A DNA stretch of 6,182 nucleotides, taken from contig CALPVO020000143.1 of NCBI GenBank assembly GCA_943327025.2, positions 1 to 6,182 on the forward strand, given 5' to 3'. The stretch comes from Janthinobacterium lividum (lineage in GTDB: Bacteria > Pseudomonadota > Gammaproteobacteria > Steroidobacterales > Steroidobacteraceae). The translations under genes were made by a program, and so were the position numbers. This document shows, in pieces, positions 5,069 through 6,182 of this stretch (positions are counted from its first letter, which is position 1; each line of letters begins with the position of its first letter). Below the pieces are notes generated by a model that saw only the letters and a program-made list of their open reading frames with translations, searched no databases and was not told the origin of the DNA.

Positions 5069-6182
5069 TCAGGCCTTGGCCTTCGCCTTACCCTTCCCCG
5101 CTGCCTTGGCCGCAGCCTTGGCGGCGGCTTCATCGTTGGCAATGCGCTTCTGCGCCCAGTTGGTGAACACGGGCTGCTGCGGCGGCTTGTGGCCGGTCTC
5201 CGCTTCGCAACGCGCCTTCAGCTCTTCCACGGTGTCGAACCCGCGGTCGAACAGCTTCACTTCCTTGCGGGCCGCGCGGAGCTTGGCACGCAGCTTCTCG
5301 GTAGCGGCGAGGTCCGCTGTACCGTCTGCCTTGATGACCACGCCGTAGCGCTTCGCACCCTCGCGGGAGACGAGGCCGGCGTCCACGTCGAACGCCACCT
5401 TCTCGACTTCGCGCTCGAACGGGTCGCCGCAACCGCCGCCGCCCCAGGTGTCTGCCAGCAACAGGTCGCCGGCTTCCACCTTGATGTGGTCCTTCTTGGA
5501 GGGAAGGTTCTCGGTGGTGCCATCCGCACGGATGAGCGTCTTCTTGCTGCGCGCACCCGGCTCGCCGCCGTTGACGCCCCAGGGGTAGGTCAGCCAGCGG
5601 TCGTCATGGATGGAAATTTCACCCGGCTCGAGGAAGCGATAGCCAATACGCAGGCCATTGCCGCCGCGGTTCTTGCCAGCGCCACCCGTGTCGGTGATGG
5701 TCTCGTAGATGTCGATACGCAGCGGGAAGTAGCTTTCCAAGAACTCGTTGGGCACGTTCGTGAAGGCCGGCCACAGCGAGTGACCGTCCGGCCCGTCGCC
5801 GAAGGGCTTGCCCGGGATACCACCGAAGGTGATCTGGTACAGCTGGTACCACTTGCCGTTCTTGTCGTAGCCCGAATACATGAAGTGCGGGCTGTCCGAG
5901 AAACCGGCAGCGCACATGAACGCCGGGTTGCCCTGGCCCAGCAAGCCGCCGAGGATGTCGAAGATGCGACCGAGCGCGTGGGTACGGCACGACAGCGCGG
6001 CTGGCTTCAGTGGCTTCAACATGGTGCCCTGCGGGATGCGCACTTCCATGAGGTCATAGAAACCGTCATTGAAGAGAATCTGCGGGTCGAACACCATGAT
6101 CATGTAGATGCCGGCGAACATCTTGAACATCTCTTCGTTCAACAGGAAGTTGATCGAAGAAATGGACTGCGGGTCGGTGCCC
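5069..6182 (-). CDS. hydantoinase B/oxoprolinase-family (HyuB) subunit, 5'-partial
   Basis: The frame is open from the window edge to the TGA at 5069-5071, giving about 371 C-terminal residues of a protein that begins outside. Family signs in order: LMEVRIPQGTML with PLKPAALSCRT, the GNPAFMCAAG segment, HSLWPAFTNVPNEFLE, the TGGAGKNRGGNGL glycine-rich core, WGVNGGEPGA, and a late GGGGCGDPFERE followed by AFDVDAGLVSREGAKRYGVV. HyuB partners with HyuA in ATP-dependent 5-oxoprolinase or N-methylhydantoinase, and homologues form the large subunit of acetone- and acetophenone-type carboxylases; both remain possible. The TTG at 6142 is internal, since conserved-looking sequence (DPQSISSINFLLNEE) continues upstream. 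The tail is a run of Ala and Lys (about the last 20 residues) that is not part of the catalytic domain. HyuA is not visible and would have to lie upstream. The intrinsic terminator 18 bases downstream marks the end of its unit. Confidence 0.88.
   Translation of the reverse strand, partial: GTDPQSISSINFLLNEEMFKMFAGIYMIMVFDPQILFNDGFYDLMEVRIPQGTMLKPLKPAALSCRTHALGRIFDILGGLLGQGNPAFMCAAGFSDSPHFMYSGYDKNGKWYQLYQITFGGIPGKPFGDGPDGHSLWPAFTNVPNEFLESYFPLRIDIYETITDTGGAGKNRGGNGLRIGYRFLEPGEISIHDDRWLTYPWGVNGGEPGARSKKTLIRADGTTENLPSKKDHIKVEAGDLLLADTWGGGGCGDPFEREVEKVAFDVDAGLVSREGAKRYGVVIKADGTADLAATEKLRAKLRAARKEVKLFDRGFDTVEELKARCEAETGHKPPQQPVFTNWAQKRIANDEAAAKAAAKAAGKGKAKAKA

Noticed and set aside
4981..5142. 54-residue N-terminal extension of the isochorismatase-like protein
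   Set aside because: It would overlap the end of the HyuB-family gene and its terminator. The extra sequence is Arg/Pro-rich with no family likeness, whereas the GTG at 4980 has a ribosome binding site.
4336..6182. Firm assignment to creatinine degradation
   Set aside because: Only one HyuB fragment and one family-level match are visible. HyuA, creatinine deaminase and sarcosine oxidase are not seen, and HyuB is shared with carboxylases.
1..6182. Mobile element, CRISPR array, tRNA or defence system
   Set aside because: I saw no transposase, integrase, spaced direct repeats, tRNA-like cloverleaf or toxin-antitoxin pair on either strand. The inverted repeats present are short and lie at gene ends or starts.

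Overview
The window looks like an accessory catabolic region of a GC-rich Gram-negative bacterium, probably a proteobacterium. The Gram-negative call rests on a full-length TonB-dependent outer-membrane receptor with a signal peptide, TonB box and plug domain. The proteobacterial call is weaker and rests on GC-rich codon use, purine-rich ribosome binding sites and the gene mix. I cannot name a genus. There are five protein genes, two cut by the window edges. I see no RNA genes, CRISPR array, transposase or integrase.

Layout from left to right. At 1-684 (+) is the 3' part of an alpha/beta-hydrolase gene whose nucleophile elbow carries glycine where serine is expected. At 685-765 there are three adjacent inverted repeats between convergent genes. 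At 755-1495 (-) is a classical NAD-type short-chain dehydrogenase/reductase (SDR). At 1496-1619 is a short gap with a strong rho-independent terminator for the receptor gene and a 13-bp dyad just before the SDR start. At 1620-4145 (-) is the 841-residue TonB-dependent receptor. At 4146-4335 is a 190-bp control region with a leader hairpin and an AT-rich block. At 4336-4980 (-) is an isochorismatase-superfamily cysteine hydrolase resembling N-carbamoylsarcosine amidase. At 4981-5068 is a gap holding a terminator. At 5069-6182 (-) is the C-terminal part of a hydantoinase B/oxoprolinase-family (HyuB) subunit that runs off the window.

The four minus-strand genes point the same way, but terminator-like structures lie between them, so they look like several short transcription units rather than one tight operon. 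A plausible joint role is uptake of a bulky or scarce organic substrate by the receptor, followed by hydrolysis or ATP-dependent opening (or carboxylation) by the HyuB protein, amide hydrolysis by the isochorismatase-like enzyme, and alcohol/ketone oxidoreduction by the SDR. The substrate cannot be told from this sequence. HyuB plus an N-carbamoylsarcosine-amidase-like enzyme suggests hydantoin, creatinine or other cyclic amide chemistry, but HyuB homologues are also subunits of acetone/acetophenone-type carboxylases. I found no clear sign of a wholly new system. The most unusual items are the serine-less hydrolase and the 46-nt SDR leader squeezed behind a strong terminator.
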